A DNA stretch of 64,000 nt from DATAES01 sp963721305 (GCA_963721305.1 CAVRIR010000005.1:124001-188000); one strand, 5' to 3'; counted from the stretch's first letter, positions 44,782 through 53,991 are shown. The notes: generated from the letters alone by a model not told the origin. Numbers and translations are program-made.

Positions 44782-45366
44782 TCAGGCCGGATCGGGGATG
44801 TCGGTGGGCTCTTGCACCAGCGTCGTCGGCCGGCCGGTGGTCACCAGGCCCCCGGTCGCGATCTCGGCCACCGCGGGCACAGGATCCGCGTCGGCGAACA
44901 GCTGGTCGTCACCGAAGTCCGCCTCGCGTCCCGTCGCGTCGGTGACCCACCACGACGCCTCGAGCGCGATGCCGTTGTTGTCCGTGAAGTAGATCGAGCG
45001 GACGAAGTCGTGATCGATGACGTCGGTGACTTCGCAGCCGTGCTCTTTCAGCCGCGCCTGCAGCTCTTCGAGCGCGTGCTCGTCGGCGACGTTCAGCGAG
45101 AGATGGTCGAACTGGATCGCCCGTGGATCCGGCACGCCGGCCGGCTTCGCGAAGGCCTTGACCTTGTGGTTCTTGTACTCGAAGAACGCCACCGTCTGCT
45201 CGGGACCGATCTCGAAGAAGTAGTGGCGGAAGTGCTCGTTGCCGAGGTGCGTCACGAGACGGGCGCCGAGCACGCCGTGATAGAAGCGGACGGTTGCGTC
45301 CATGTCGTTCGTGATCAGCGCGAGGTGATTGACGCCTCGCCAGCGGGGATCTGGCGTGTCGCTCAT
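44782..45366 (-). CDS. VOC family metalloenzyme (glyoxalase/dioxygenase type)
   Basis: 194 residues from ATG 45366 (MSDTPDPRWRGVNHLALI). Two beta-alpha-beta-beta-beta modules are visible: VNHLALITNDMDATVRFYHGVLG and IQFDHLSLNVADEHALEEL. Potential metal ligands are His in NHLALI, His in FDHLSL and Glu in IALEASW. It lies in a co-oriented run with the ABM and maleylacetate reductase-like genes, which suggests an aromatic or heme-related breakdown role, but the substrate cannot be named. Confidence 0.85.
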   Translation of the reverse strand: MSDTPDPRWRGVNHLALITNDMDATVRFYHGVLGARLVTHLGNEHFRHYFFEIGPEQTVAFFEYKNHKVKAFAKPAGVPDPRAIQFDHLSLNVADEHALEELQARLKEHGCEVTDVIDHDFVRSIYFTDNNGIALEASWWVTDATGREADFGDDQLFADADPVPAVAEIATGGLVTTGRPTTLVQEPTDIPDPA

Positions 45367-45376
45367 CTCATGCAGG

Positions 45377-46490
45377 CTAATAGGCCGCGGCGAGGATGGA
45401 ACGAGCATCGTCTTCCGAGACGGGGCGGATGTTGAGCTGCACGTTGCGGTTGCCCTGCGAGAGCCTGGACACCGCGTCGAGGTCCTCGAGTGTGACCCCG
45501 CAATCCGCCAACTGCGTCGGCAGCCCGAGCCGCTCGATCAGCGCCGTGATGGCGCCGGCGGGATCGTCCGGCGACCCGATCGCCTCACCGAGGCGGCGGA
45601 CCTCGTCCGGCGCGACGTCGGCGTTGTACCTCAGCGCGTGCGGGAGGATCACCGCGTTGGCAAGGCCGTGCGGGATGCCGGTCCGACCGCCGACGAGCTG
45701 TGACAGGCCGTGGTGCACTCCCATCGTGCCGTTCTGCAGACAGCGGCCGGCGAGCGCCGAGCCCTCGAGCATCGACGCGCGCACGTCGACGTCGCCCGGA
45801 TCGTCGACGACGAGCGGTAGTGCGTTCACGATCCGCCGCGCGCCGGCGAGGCCGATCGCCTCGGCTTCGGGCGTCCGATGCGGTGAGTACACGACCTCGA
45901 CGCAGTGCGCGAGCGCGTTCATCCCGGTCTCCGCGCTCACGCGCGGCGGGGTCGACAACGTCAGCTCGGGGTCGTAGATCGCCGCGATCGGCGTGATGGT
46001 CGGTCCGCCTGCACCGGTCTTCTGACGCGCGGCCAGATCGGTCATGCCGAAGAAGCCGGTGAGCTCGGCTCCGGAGTACGTCGTGGTGATGGTGACGTGC
46101 GGGAGCGCGGGACGGTCCGCGTAGGACGCGCCCGGCGTGCCCGCTTCCTGCTCGGTGAAGTAACACACCGCTTTACCCAAGTCGGCGCACGATCCCCCGC
46201 CGAACGACACGACCGCGTCGACGCCATCGCGCCGCGCTTGTTGCACGGCCTTCTGCACGAGCGGCACCGGGACGTGCGATTCGACCTCCGCGAACGTCGA
46301 CGCGAGCGCCGTGCCGAGCGCCGATCGCACGCGCCCTCCGTCGTCGCTCGCGTTGCGTCGCTCTGTCGTGACGAGCAGCACTCGCCGCGCGCCGAGCGTC
46401 CGCAGCAACCCGTTGACATCGCGACACCCGCCCGGCACCGAACACCAACTGCTGCGCGAGACCGGTGTGCGTCCACGTCGGAGGCATCAC
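45377..46490 (-). CDS. Iron-type alcohol dehydrogenase, maleylacetate reductase-like (one frameshift)
   Basis: Repaired length 369-370 residues, from ATG 46487 (MPPTWTHTGLAQQLVFGAG) or GTG 46490. NAD-binding GGGSC is present as VVSFGGGSCADLGKAVCYF; iron-site His residues are in MNALAHCVEVVYSP and GTMGVHHGLSQLVGGRTG, and HGLANAVILPHAL follows. One extra base near 46424 breaks the frame after VFGAGRV; removal joins it to RDVNGLLRTLGARRVLL. Maleylacetate reductases act in the lower path of chlorophenol/hydroxyquinol catabolism; no ring-cleavage gene is in view, so the role is inferred from family only. Confidence 0.85.
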
Positions 46491-46497
46491 ACCGCTC

Positions 46498-46549
46498 CGA
46501 ACTCCGGGGAGAAACGGGCGCTATAGCGCCCGTTTCCATCCAACATTCG
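46498..46549 (-). repeat. 52-bp hairpin element, copy 4
   Basis: On the minus strand CGAATGTTGGATGG-AAACGGGCGCT-AT-AGCGCCCGTTT-CTCCCCGGAGTTCG. Compared with copies 2 and 3 the innermost C-G pair is now T-A, a compensatory change that keeps the stem perfect. It lies 11 bp after the mca stop and just upstream of the maleylacetate reductase-like gene. Confidence 0.92.
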
Positions 46550-46560
46550 CTTGGCGTGGG

Positions 46561-47349
46561 TCACAGAAGGTCGGTCTCGGTGATGCCGGGGCCTTGGCCG
46601 CGGCGGATGAACCACTCGGTGCCGAACCCGTAGGCGAACCGCTCCTCGGGCATCTGCAGGAAGAACGACTGGTCGGAGATCTGGCTCGGGTGCGCCTTCA
46701 TGGCGCGGCGCTTGTGGTCGAGGAAGTCGGTCACGTCGACGGCAGCGGTGATCACAGTGTCGGGCTTGCCGAAGTTCTCGTCGCTCTCGAAATCGGGCAT
46801 GTCCACGGCCGCGGGCGGATCGAGCTCGCGCTGCTCGCGCATCCCTCGGATCAGATGGTCCCGGTTGATGGTGGCCTCGTACACACGGGGCGACTTCGAC
46901 GCGACTTCCGCGGCCCGGTAGCCCACCCGATGGACCTGGATGTGGTCGGGGTGCCCGTAGCCGCCGTTGTCGTCGTAGACGGTGAGGACGTCGGCGCCCT
47001 CGTCGTCGAGGATCGCGGCCAGCCGCTGCGCCGCGTCGTCGAGGTCAGCCGTCCAGAACGACCCGGGCACGTCGTTCTCGGGCGTGCCCATCATCCCGGA
47101 GTCGACGAACCCGAGGAACTCGACTCGCTGCACGCCGAGCGCTTCGGCCGATCCTTGTGTCTCGTCCACCCGCCGATCGGCGAGCGTCTCGTCCGGATCG
47201 AGGAAGCCTTCGGGAACCTCGCCGTTCTCGCCCTTCGTCGCGACCACGAGAACGACGCGATGCCCTTCCGACGCCGCTTTCGCCATCACGCCGCCGGTGA
47301 TGATGCATTCGTCGTCCGGGTGGGCGTGAAAACAGACCATTGTCGCCAT
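46561..47349 (-). CDS. mca: PIG-L family deacetylase, mycothiol S-conjugate amidase type
   Basis: 262 residues. The zinc site is FHAHPDDECIITGG with the third ligand in GYGHPDHIQVHRVG; the GENGEVP and FLDPDET loops are like Mca/MshB. Mca cleaves mycothiol S-conjugates in detoxification and MshB makes mycothiol; both share the fold, and I favour Mca because of the length and the SQISDQSFFLQMPEE region. A 52-bp hairpin lies after its stop. Confidence 0.85.
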   Translation of the reverse strand: MATMVCFHAHPDDECIITGGVMAKAASEGHRVVLVVATKGENGEVPEGFLDPDETLADRRVDETQGSAEALGVQRVEFLGFVDSGMMGTPENDVPGSFWTADLDDAAQRLAAILDDEGADVLTVYDDNGGYGHPDHIQVHRVGYRAAEVASKSPRVYEATINRDHLIRGMREQRELDPPAAVDMPDFESDENFGKPDTVITAAVDVTDFLDHKRRAMKAHPSQISDQSFFLQMPEERFAYGFGTEWFIRRGQGPGITETDLL

Positions 47350-47397
47350 CGGGACGGCAAGCTAACGCGCGAGGATCCGAAATCGGTCCGCCGCACG

Positions 47398-47447
47398 CGT
47401 TCTGGCGTCAGATCCGGCGGATATCCGCCGCGTCCGACGCCAGAACG
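47398..47447. terminator. Nested double hairpin after the racemase gene
   Basis: An outer perfect 12-bp inverted repeat (CGTTCTGGCGTC at 47398-47409 and GACGCCAGAACG at 47436-47447) encloses a 16-nt perfect palindrome CGGCGGATATCCGCCG (47415-47430). It is 12 bp after the stop of the racemase gene on the minus strand and upstream of mca. No T-tract, so a terminator or protein site are both possible. Confidence 0.7.
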
Positions 47448-47459
47448 GAGAGGCGACAG

Positions 47460-48618
47460 CTACGACACGGCTCCGTCGGCGCGGAGCTTGGCGATCTCGT
47501 CGCCGTCGGCGTCGAGCCATTCACCGAGGATCTCGTCGGTGTGCTGACCGGCATGTGCGGGAGGACGCTGCACGTCGCCGGGCGTGCGACTGAACCGCGG
47601 CGCGGGCGCGGGCTGCACGATGCCTTCGAGCTCGAGAAACGTCTTGCGATGCACGTTGTGCGGATGGTTCGGCGCCTCGGCGAGCGACAAGACGGGCGCG
47701 AAGCACACGTCGGTGCCTTCCATGATCCCGCACCACTCGTCGCGCGTCTTCGTCTTGAAGACGTCGCGCATGCGCTCCTTCATGCGCGGCCACTCGGCCT
47801 TGTCGTGCTGCCACGGGACATCCGGATCGCCCTCGAGACCGGTGAGCCGGAGCAGCTCCGCGTAGAACTGCGCCTCGAGCGAACCGATCGACACGTACTT
47901 GCCGTCCGCGGTCTCGTACACGTCGTAGAAGTACGCGCCGGTGTCGAGCAGGTTCGAGCCCCGCTGGTCCTCCCAGATGCCCATGGCGCGGAACGCGTGG
48001 AACATCATCATCAAGCAGGCGGCACCGTCGACCATCGCGGCATCGACGACCTGACCCTTGCCGGAGCGCTGCGCTTCGAGCAGACCGCACACGAGCCCGT
48101 ACGCGAGCAGCATGCCGCCGCCGCCGAAGTCGCCCACGAGGTTCAGCGGAGGAAGCGGGCCTTCGCCCCTGCGACCGATGGGCTCGAGCGCGCCCGCCGA
48201 GCGCGATGTAGTTGATGTCATGTCCGGCCGTGTGCGCGTACGGACCGTCCTGGCCCCAGCCGGTCATCCGCCCGTAGACGAGCTTCGGGTTGCGGGCCAG
48301 GCAGTCGTCGGGCCCGATGCCGAGTCGCTCGGCCACGCCCGGACGGAAGGGCTCGAACAGCGCGTCCGCCTGCTCGACGAGGCGCAGGACGAGCTCGACG
48401 CCTGCGGGGCTCTTCAGATCGACGCCGATCGAGCGCCGCCCGCGCTGCAGCACGTCCGCCGGCGGCGTCTCGGGATCGCCACCGTGCACACGATCGGCGC
48501 GATCGAGCTTGATGATGTCTGCACCCATGTCGGCCAGCATGAACGCGCAGAACGGACCCGGTCCGATGCCTGCGACCTCGATGATCTTCATGCCCGACAA
48601 GGGGCCTGACACGGTCAT
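47460..48618 (-). CDS. Alpha-methylacyl-CoA racemase, CaiB/BaiF family (one frameshift)
   Basis: Epimerises the methyl group of branched acyl-CoA before beta-oxidation of sterols and branched fatty acids. Repaired length 385 residues from ATG 48618 (MTVSGPLSGMKIIEVAGIGP). One extra G near 48194 breaks the frame; removal gives DINYIALGGALEPIGRRGEG. Catalytic residues of the mycobacterial MCR enzyme are present: AGHDINYI, NLVGDFGGGG, and SLEAQFYAELL. The AMACR start overlaps the stop of the upstream hydrolase gene (ATGA). Confidence 0.9.
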
Positions 48619-49523
48619 TGATGGATCGTCCTTTCGGCGCTCGCGGAACCCGCGTGCATGGTGATGGCTTCGACGTACTGCGGCCACAGCGCCGGCGGCA
48701 GATCGTGTCCCATGTCGTCGAACACGAGCAACGTGGCGCCGGGGATCACCTCTGCGGTGCGCTCACCGCCCGGCAGGGGCACGAGCGGATCGATCCGCCC
48801 GTGGATGACGAGCGTGGGCATGTCGAGCTCGCGCAGCCGATCGCTCCGTGAGCCCGAGGCCATGATCCCGAGCAGCTGCCGTCCCGTCCCCACCGGGAAG
48901 TAGCAACGGTCGTACGCGGCTTCGCCACGCGGCCGGAAGCGCTCCTCGTCGAAGTAGACGGGCCCCGCGAGCACCTTCCACTGCTCGAGGTAGTTGGCGA
49001 TGTACTCGTCCCGGTTCGTGGCCGGCGGCGCCAGCAGCACCGCCGCGGCCTCTGGCGTCGGGGTGGCAGTGTCACGATCGCCGGTCATCGACATGATGCT
49101 CGTCATCGTGCGGACGCGTTCGGGGTACTCGATGGCGATCGTCTGAACGATCATCCCACCCATCGACATGCCGACGATGTGGGCGCTGTCGATGCCGAGA
49201 TGGTCGAGCAATCCGACGGCGTCCGCGGCCATGTCGGAGAGCACGTACGGCGCTTCCACCGGCTCGCCGCTCATCGCCTTCGCGAGCAGCGGTGCGAAGT
49301 CGAGTTGGGGCGTGTCGATCTTGGTCGACAACCCGACATCACGGTTGTCGAAGCGGGTCACGAAGAAGCCTCGATCGACGAACGCGTTGCAGAAGTCGGG
49401 GTCGTACGAGATGCACTGCGAGCCGAGACCGTTGACGAGCAGCAACGGCTCGTCCTCGGCGTCACCGAAGGTCTCGTAGTAGATCTCGATCCCGTTGGAA
49501 GGGGCGATCGGCATGCCCGGCAT
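48615..49523 (-). CDS. Alpha/beta hydrolase
   Basis: 302 residues of the alpha/beta-hydrolase fold. The nucleophile elbow is VGMSMGGMIVQTIA (Ser), the oxyanion loop is VNGLGSQC, the acid is in VIHGRIDPLVPLPGGE and the His in FDDMGHDLPP. Catalytic triad appears complete. Substrate unknown; coupling to an acyl-CoA racemase (4-nt overlap) hints at lipid or ester breakdown. Confidence 0.88.
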   Translation of the reverse strand: MPGMPIAPSNGIEIYYETFGDAEDEPLLLVNGLGSQCISYDPDFCNAFVDRGFFVTRFDNRDVGLSTKIDTPQLDFAPLLAKAMSGEPVEAPYVLSDMAADAVGLLDHLGIDSAHIVGMSMGGMIVQTIAIEYPERVRTMTSIMSMTGDRDTATPTPEAAAVLLAPPATNRDEYIANYLEQWKVLAGPVYFDEERFRPRGEAAYDRCYFPVGTGRQLLGIMASGSRSDRLRELDMPTLVIHGRIDPLVPLPGGERTAEVIPGATLLVFDDMGHDLPPALWPQYVEAITMHAGSASAERTIHQ

Positions 49524-49580
49524 CCTCGCCTCGGCTTGACCGAACGGTCAAGACTCGCACCCTTCGATACCGTTGGACCC

Positions 49581-50324
49581 ATGGAGGTGCTCGCCGCCGG
49601 GCTGGCGACGGTCCTTGCTGCCGCGACCGTCTTCGTCCAGCCGTTCGCCGGGCGCCGCCGCTACCGGGCCCTGGTCGCACGCGTCGAGACGGATCCCGAC
49701 GCGCGCCTGCGTCACTACCGCCGCGGCATCGCCGGCGAGTGGCTCGCCGTGTTGCTCGTCGCCGTCATCGGCGTGCTCGCCGGACACACTGCGGCGTCGA
49801 TCGGCCTGCACTCGACGAAGGACACGGGGTACACCGAAGTGGTGATCGGCGAGGCGGTGGTGCTGCTCTTCATCACCACGATGTTCATGCGCCGGCCGCG
49901 GTTCCTCGACCTGCTGCGACGGCAGGCGAAGGGCTTCACTGCGCTGCTGCCGCGCACCACCGACGAGCGGCTCACCTTCGCCGTGCTCGCCGTCACCGCA
50001 GGGGTCTGCGAAGAGATCCTGTTCCGCGGGTTCGGTTTCGCCTACGTGCGGTTCCTGTGGCCCGGCGTCAGCGACGGCTGGTTGATCGTCATCACGTCCG
50101 TCGCGTTCGGGTTCGCGCACCTCTACCAAGGTCCGCGCGGGGTCGTGCTGACGGGACTCGCCGGCGCGGCGTTCGCGTCACTGACGTTGACGACCGGCAG
50201 CCTGCTGCCGGCGATCGTCGTGCACGCCATGATCGACCTGCGGATCCTGGCGCTCCCTGAGCTCGCCGTTCCGGTGGCTCGTGAGATGGCCGAGCCAGAG
50301 CTCCAGGCCGCACCTGCCGACTAA
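49581..50324 (+). CDS. CPBP-family intramembrane metalloprotease
   Basis: 247 residues from ATG 49581. Six or so membrane helices. The CPBP motifs are GVCEEILFRGFGF (EExxxR), FGFAHLYQGPRG and VVHAMIDL. The family cleaves prenylated or small hydrophobic proteins and is often linked to bacteriocin immunity. It precedes an LLM enzyme by 12 bp on the same strand; no peptide gene is nearby. Confidence 0.9.
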   Translation: MEVLAAGLATVLAAATVFVQPFAGRRRYRALVARVETDPDARLRHYRRGIAGEWLAVLLVAVIGVLAGHTAASIGLHSTKDTGYTEVVIGEAVVLLFITTMFMRRPRFLDLLRRQAKGFTALLPRTTDERLTFAVLAVTAGVCEEILFRGFGFAYVRFLWPGVSDGWLIVITSVAFGFAHLYQGPRGVVLTGLAGAAFASLTLTTGSLLPAIVVHAMIDLRILALPELAVPVAREMAEPELQAAPAD

Positions 50325-50336
50325 CGTCCGCGAGGC

Positions 50337-51233
50337 ATGGCCCTGCGATACGGCGTCCACACCGGTCTCCAGAACACCACCATCGACGAGCTGCGATCGC
50401 TGTGGTCGCGCATCGAGGCGCTCGGCTTCGACTGGATCTCGATCTGGGACCACTTCTACTCCGCTGACTTCAACGGCTATCAGTGCCTCGAGGCGGTTGC
50501 CGCGCACGCCGCGCTCGCCTGTGACACGACCCGCGTGCGGTGCGGTTCGCTCGTGTACTGCGCGGGCTACCGGCATCCCGCGGTGCTGGCCAACGCGATG
50601 GCGACGATCGACCACCTGAGCGGCGGCCGCACGGACTTCGGCCTCGGAGCGGGATGGGCCTTCAACGAGTACGAGGCGTACGGCATCCCGTTCCCCTCGA
50701 CGCGAGAGCGGCTCGACATCCTCGAGGAGTCGGTGCAGTGCGTGCGGTCCTTGCTGCGCGAAGAGGTTTCCGACTTCAAGGGCGAGCACTTCACACTCAC
50801 GGAAGCGCGCTGCGAACCGAAGCCCGTCCAACCCGAGCTGCCGATCTGGGTGGGCGGCGGTGGCGAGAAGCGAACGTTGCGCATCGCGGCGCGCTACGCC
50901 GACGGCTGGAACGTGCCGTTCATCTCGCCCGACGACTTCGGCCGCAAGCGGTCGGTGCTGCACCAGCACTGCGATGCGGTCGATCGTGATCCGTCCACGA
51001 TCATGTGCGCGGTCAACGTCGGCCTCGCCTACACCGACGACAGCCTGCGCAAGCAGTTCGGCGCGCTCGCCGAAGGGATCCGCCCCGGCGTCCTCACCGG
51101 CTCGGACGACGAAGTCGTCGACAAGATCGGCCGCTACGCCGAGGCGGGCGCGGACCAGATCAACATCGCGATGCGCGCACCGTGGATGACCGACGATCTC
51201 GAACGGCTCGCGCCCCTGATCCTGTCGAAGTGA
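50337..51233 (+). CDS. LLM-class F420-dependent oxidoreductase
   Basis: 298 residues, luciferase-like TIM barrel. ALRYGVHTGLQNTTIDELR, FDWISIWDHFYSADF, SGGRTDFGLGAGW and LPIWVGGGGEKRTLRIAARYADGWN are typical of the F420-type (TIGR03560-like) subgroup. Cofactor is inferred as F420 from family only. Its stop overlaps the galT start (GTGA), an unexpected coupling with galactose metabolism. Confidence 0.9.
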   Translation: MALRYGVHTGLQNTTIDELRSLWSRIEALGFDWISIWDHFYSADFNGYQCLEAVAAHAALACDTTRVRCGSLVYCAGYRHPAVLANAMATIDHLSGGRTDFGLGAGWAFNEYEAYGIPFPSTRERLDILEESVQCVRSLLREEVSDFKGEHFTLTEARCEPKPVQPELPIWVGGGGEKRTLRIAARYADGWNVPFISPDDFGRKRSVLHQHCDAVDRDPSTIMCAVNVGLAYTDDSLRKQFGALAEGIRPGVLTGSDDEVVDKIGRYAEAGADQINIAMRAPWMTDDLERLAPLILSK

Positions 51234-52097
51234 CGACCGACATCCGCGGCGACGCGCTCGACCGGCGCGACGGTCGCGGTCGCCGCGGCGCGACAGAGCC
51301 GGCCGAACCTGCCGCGTGATGACTGCCCGTTCTGCGTCGGCGGACTCGAGTCACCCGAGCCGTACGACGTCCGAGCCTTCGTCAACCGATGGCCGACGTT
51401 CCCGGACGACCGATGCGAGGTCGTGCTGTACACGGCGGATCATGCCGCGACCTTCTGGTCGCCCGGCGTCGAGCACGCGGTCAAGGTGGTCGACCTGTGG
51501 GCAGAGCGAAGCGCCGCGCTCGGCGGGCGGGCCGACATCGCGTACGTGCTCGTGTTCGAGAACCGCGGCCCTGCTGTCGGTGCGACGATCCCCCATCCGC
51601 ACGGCCAGATCTATGCGTACGACGCGGTTCCGCCGAATCCGCTGGCGGAGCTGGCGCGGGCCGAGACTGCCGGCTGCCCGCTGTGCGCCGAGGACCCCGG
51701 TGACCGGCTCGTCGCCGAGGCCGGCGGCTGGCGCGCCTGGGTCCCATGGGCGTCGATGTATCCGTACGGCATCGTCGTCGCGCCGGTCGCGCACGAGCCG
51801 GATCTGCCGTCGCTGACTTCGGCGTCGCGCCGAGGCCTGGCTTCGGTGCTCGTCGAGGTGCTCGCGCGGCTCGACGGCATGTGGCAACGACAGGTGCCAT
51901 ACATGATGTGGTTCCACCAGCGCCCGTTCGACGACGGTTCGTGGCCTGCGGCCCACGTCCATCTCGAGATCGCCGTCCCGGAACGCGGCCCGGGCGTGCT
52001 GCGCTATGTCGCCGCCGGCGAGCTCGGCAGCGGCCTGTACGTGAACCCGGTCGAGTCCGAGGCCGCGGCTGCGGCCCTGCGCGCCGTCGAGCTGTGA
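51230..52097 (+). CDS. galT: Galactose-1-phosphate uridylyltransferase (one frameshift)
   Basis: Exchanges UDP between UDP-glucose and galactose-1-phosphate in the Leloir pathway. Repaired length 288 residues from GTG 51230. A zinc site begins at DDCPFCVGG; the active-site HPHGQIY (His-x-His) is intact; WVPWASMYPYGIVVAP and HVHLEI follow. One extra G near 51260 breaks the first 10 codons; removal gives DALTGATVAVAAARQSRPN. It overlaps the LLM gene. It is somewhat short, in line with actinobacterial GalT (about 300-350). Confidence 0.88.
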
Positions 52098-52271
52098 GCG
52101 AGCGGAGCGAGCTCATGGCGGTCGAGCGACCGCCAGGGAGCCGAACGCCGATGGGGTGCGGGGGCGCAGCCCCCGGGGGACAGTGAGCGAGCGGAGCGAG
52201 CTCATGGCGGTCGAGCGACCGCCAGGGAGCCGAACGCCGATGGGGTGCGGGGGCGCAGCCCCCGGGGGACA
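52094..52271 (+). repeat. Two tandem copies of an 89-bp REP-like unit between galT and galK
   Basis: The unit 52094-52182 is repeated exactly at 52183-52271. Each carries two perfect hairpins: TGGCGGTCG-AG-CGACCGCCA and CGGGGGC-GCA-GCCCCCG. Each copy begins GTGAGCGA, and the galK start after the array (52272) begins with the same eight bases. This looks like an insertion that duplicated GTGAGCGA; without it the galT stop and galK start would overlap. Confidence 0.9.
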
Positions 52272-53283
52272 GTGAGCGAATCGCTCGTCGTTCGCGCGCC
52301 TGGGACGCGTGAACCTCATTGGAGGCCATACCGACTACGCAGGAGGACCGGTCGTTCCGATGGCGATCGATCTCGCGACGACGATCGTCGGTGAGCGCGG
52401 GCACGACCGGGTCGTGTTGGTGTCGCGCGACGAGGAGGATCCGGCGGAGGTTCCGCTCGAGGTGGCCGATGCGGCGGCGCTCGAGCCGCGGTGGGCCCGT
52501 TATGTGGCTGGGATCGTTGCGGAGTTGCATCCGTCCACCGGGTTCATCGGTGAGGTGGGCACGACGATCCCGATCGGGACGGGCCTGTCATCCAGCGCGG
52601 CGCTCGAGGTCGCCGTTGCGCTCGCGCTCGTCGGTGACGATCGCGTCGACCGCAAGCAACTGGCGCTCGCGTGTCAGCGAGCAGAGAACCGCGCTGCAGG
52701 CGTGCCCTGCGGGATCATGGATCAACTCACCTCGTTGATGGGCGTTGAAGGCCACGCGCTCTTGATGGACTGTGCGACGCTCGACGTCACACCGGTTCCG
52801 GTCCCCGACGATGTTGCCGTCGTCGTCGTCGACTCCGGTGAGCGCCGCGAGCTCTCGGGAGTCGGCTACGCGTCCCGACGCGCGGACGTGGAACGCGCCG
52901 CAGAGCTGATCGGCCCGCTACCTGCCGCGTCGCTCGACGACGTCGAGACGATCGACGATCACGACGTCCGCAATCGCGCTCGCCATGTCGTCACGGAGAT
53001 CGCACGCGTGAGGGCGTACGTCGACGCGTTGCGAGCAGGCGACGTCGCCGGCGCGGGCGCGTTGATGACCGAGTCCCATGCGAGCCTGCGCGACAACCAG
53101 GAGGTCACGACGGCCGCCCTCGATGCGTTGGTGAACCGCCTCGTCGCGACGCCTGGTGTGTACGGCGCCCGCCTGACCGGTGGCGGCTGGGGCGGCTGCG
53201 TGGTCGCGCTGGCCGACCCTGGCGTGCTCGACGAAGGATGGACGGTACGGCCGTCAGCCGGCGCGTCCGTCGAGTTGCTGTAG
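52272..53283 (+). CDS. galK: Galactokinase (one frameshift)
   Basis: Phosphorylates galactose. Repaired length 336 residues from GTG 52272 (VSESLVVRAPGRVNLIGGHT). The GHMP motifs are RVNLIGGHTDY, GTGLSSSAALEVAVALAL (phosphate loop) and LTGGGWGGCVVAL. One extra G near 52303 breaks the frame; removal gives RAPGRVNLIGGHT. With galT it completes two Leloir steps; no galE is in the window. Its end overlaps the convergent metal receptor gene by 30 bp. Confidence 0.9.
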
Positions 53284-53991
53284 CAACCGCTTCCGCGCCG
53301 CAGGCGTACGGACGCCCCACCAGAACAGGTCTTGTCCGTCGACCAACACCACCGGCGCGATGGCCTCGAGCTCGTCTCGGTGGCGCTCACCGAACGGGTA
53401 CGGCTCGCTCGGCGCGAGGACGACGTCGGGTGCCCGCTCCTTCACGTCGTCGAGCGTGACCTCCGGGTATCGCTCGGTCGCGTCGGCGAAGACGTTGCCG
53501 ACCCCTATCGACGCGAGCAACGACGACCCGTACGTCGATGCGTTCATGGTCATCCATGGACGGCGCCAGATCGGTACGAAGGCGTGCTGCCGGAACACGG
53601 GCACGGGCGGCGCGCTCTGTGACGGAGCGGTCGGAGCGGTCGGAGCGGTCGGAGCGGTCGGAGCCGTCGGAGCGGTGGCGTCGATCCCGACGTGAACGGC
53701 ACGGGCCAGTCGTTCGAGCTCGGGCCCGACCGCGGCGACCGACTCGACGGTCATGACGTGGATCGGTACGTGCGCAGCAGCCAACGCGTCCGCATCCTCA
53801 CGGCGGTTCTCCTCGTCGCACAGCACGACGAGGTCGGGATGCAGCGCGGCGATGGCACCGACGTCCGGATCCTTCGTTCCCCCGACGTGTGGCAGGTCCG
53901 GTTGCTCACAGAACCGCGTCACCGCGAGCGGCCTGATCCCCCAGGCCAGCAGCGTCTCGGTCACGGACGGGACCAGGCTGACGACCTTCAC
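53254..53991 (-). CDS. Helical-backbone metal receptor (BtuF/PBP-like), no signal peptide
   Basis: 245 residues from GTG 53991, overlapping the stop of the bPH2 gene. It resembles the cobalamin/iron periplasmic binding protein fold (VVSLVPSVTETLLAWG, LHPDLVVLCDEENRREDA, VLAPSEPYPFGERH, WWGVRTPAARKRLLQQL), but has no signal peptide or lipobox and no nearby transporter. A run of Ala-Pro-Thr repeats lies near residue 110-125. It may be a cytosolic sensor or a corrinoid-handling protein; the substrate is unknown. Confidence 0.82.
   Translation of the reverse strand: MKVVSLVPSVTETLLAWGIRPLAVTRFCEQPDLPHVGGTKDPDVGAIAALHPDLVVLCDEENRREDADALAAAHVPIHVMTVESVAAVGPELERLARAVHVGIDATAPTAPTAPTAPTAPTAPSQSAPPVPVFRQHAFVPIWRRPWMTMNASTYGSSLLASIGVGNVFADATERYPEVTLDDVKERAPDVVLAPSEPYPFGERHRDELEAIAPVVLVDGQDLFWWGVRTPAARKRLLQQLDGRAG
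53629..53680 (-). repeat. 9-bp minisatellite in the metal receptor gene
   Basis: About five to six copies of a 9-bp unit (on the plus strand GTCGGAGCG, one copy with a C variant) encode Ala-Pro-Thr repeats in the receptor. The frame stays open because the unit is a multiple of three, so copy number can vary without breaking the gene. Confidence 0.85.

Noticed and set aside
53629..53680. CRISPR-like array of short repeats
   Set aside because: The 9-bp units are contiguous with no spacers and lie inside a coding frame; no cas genes are present.
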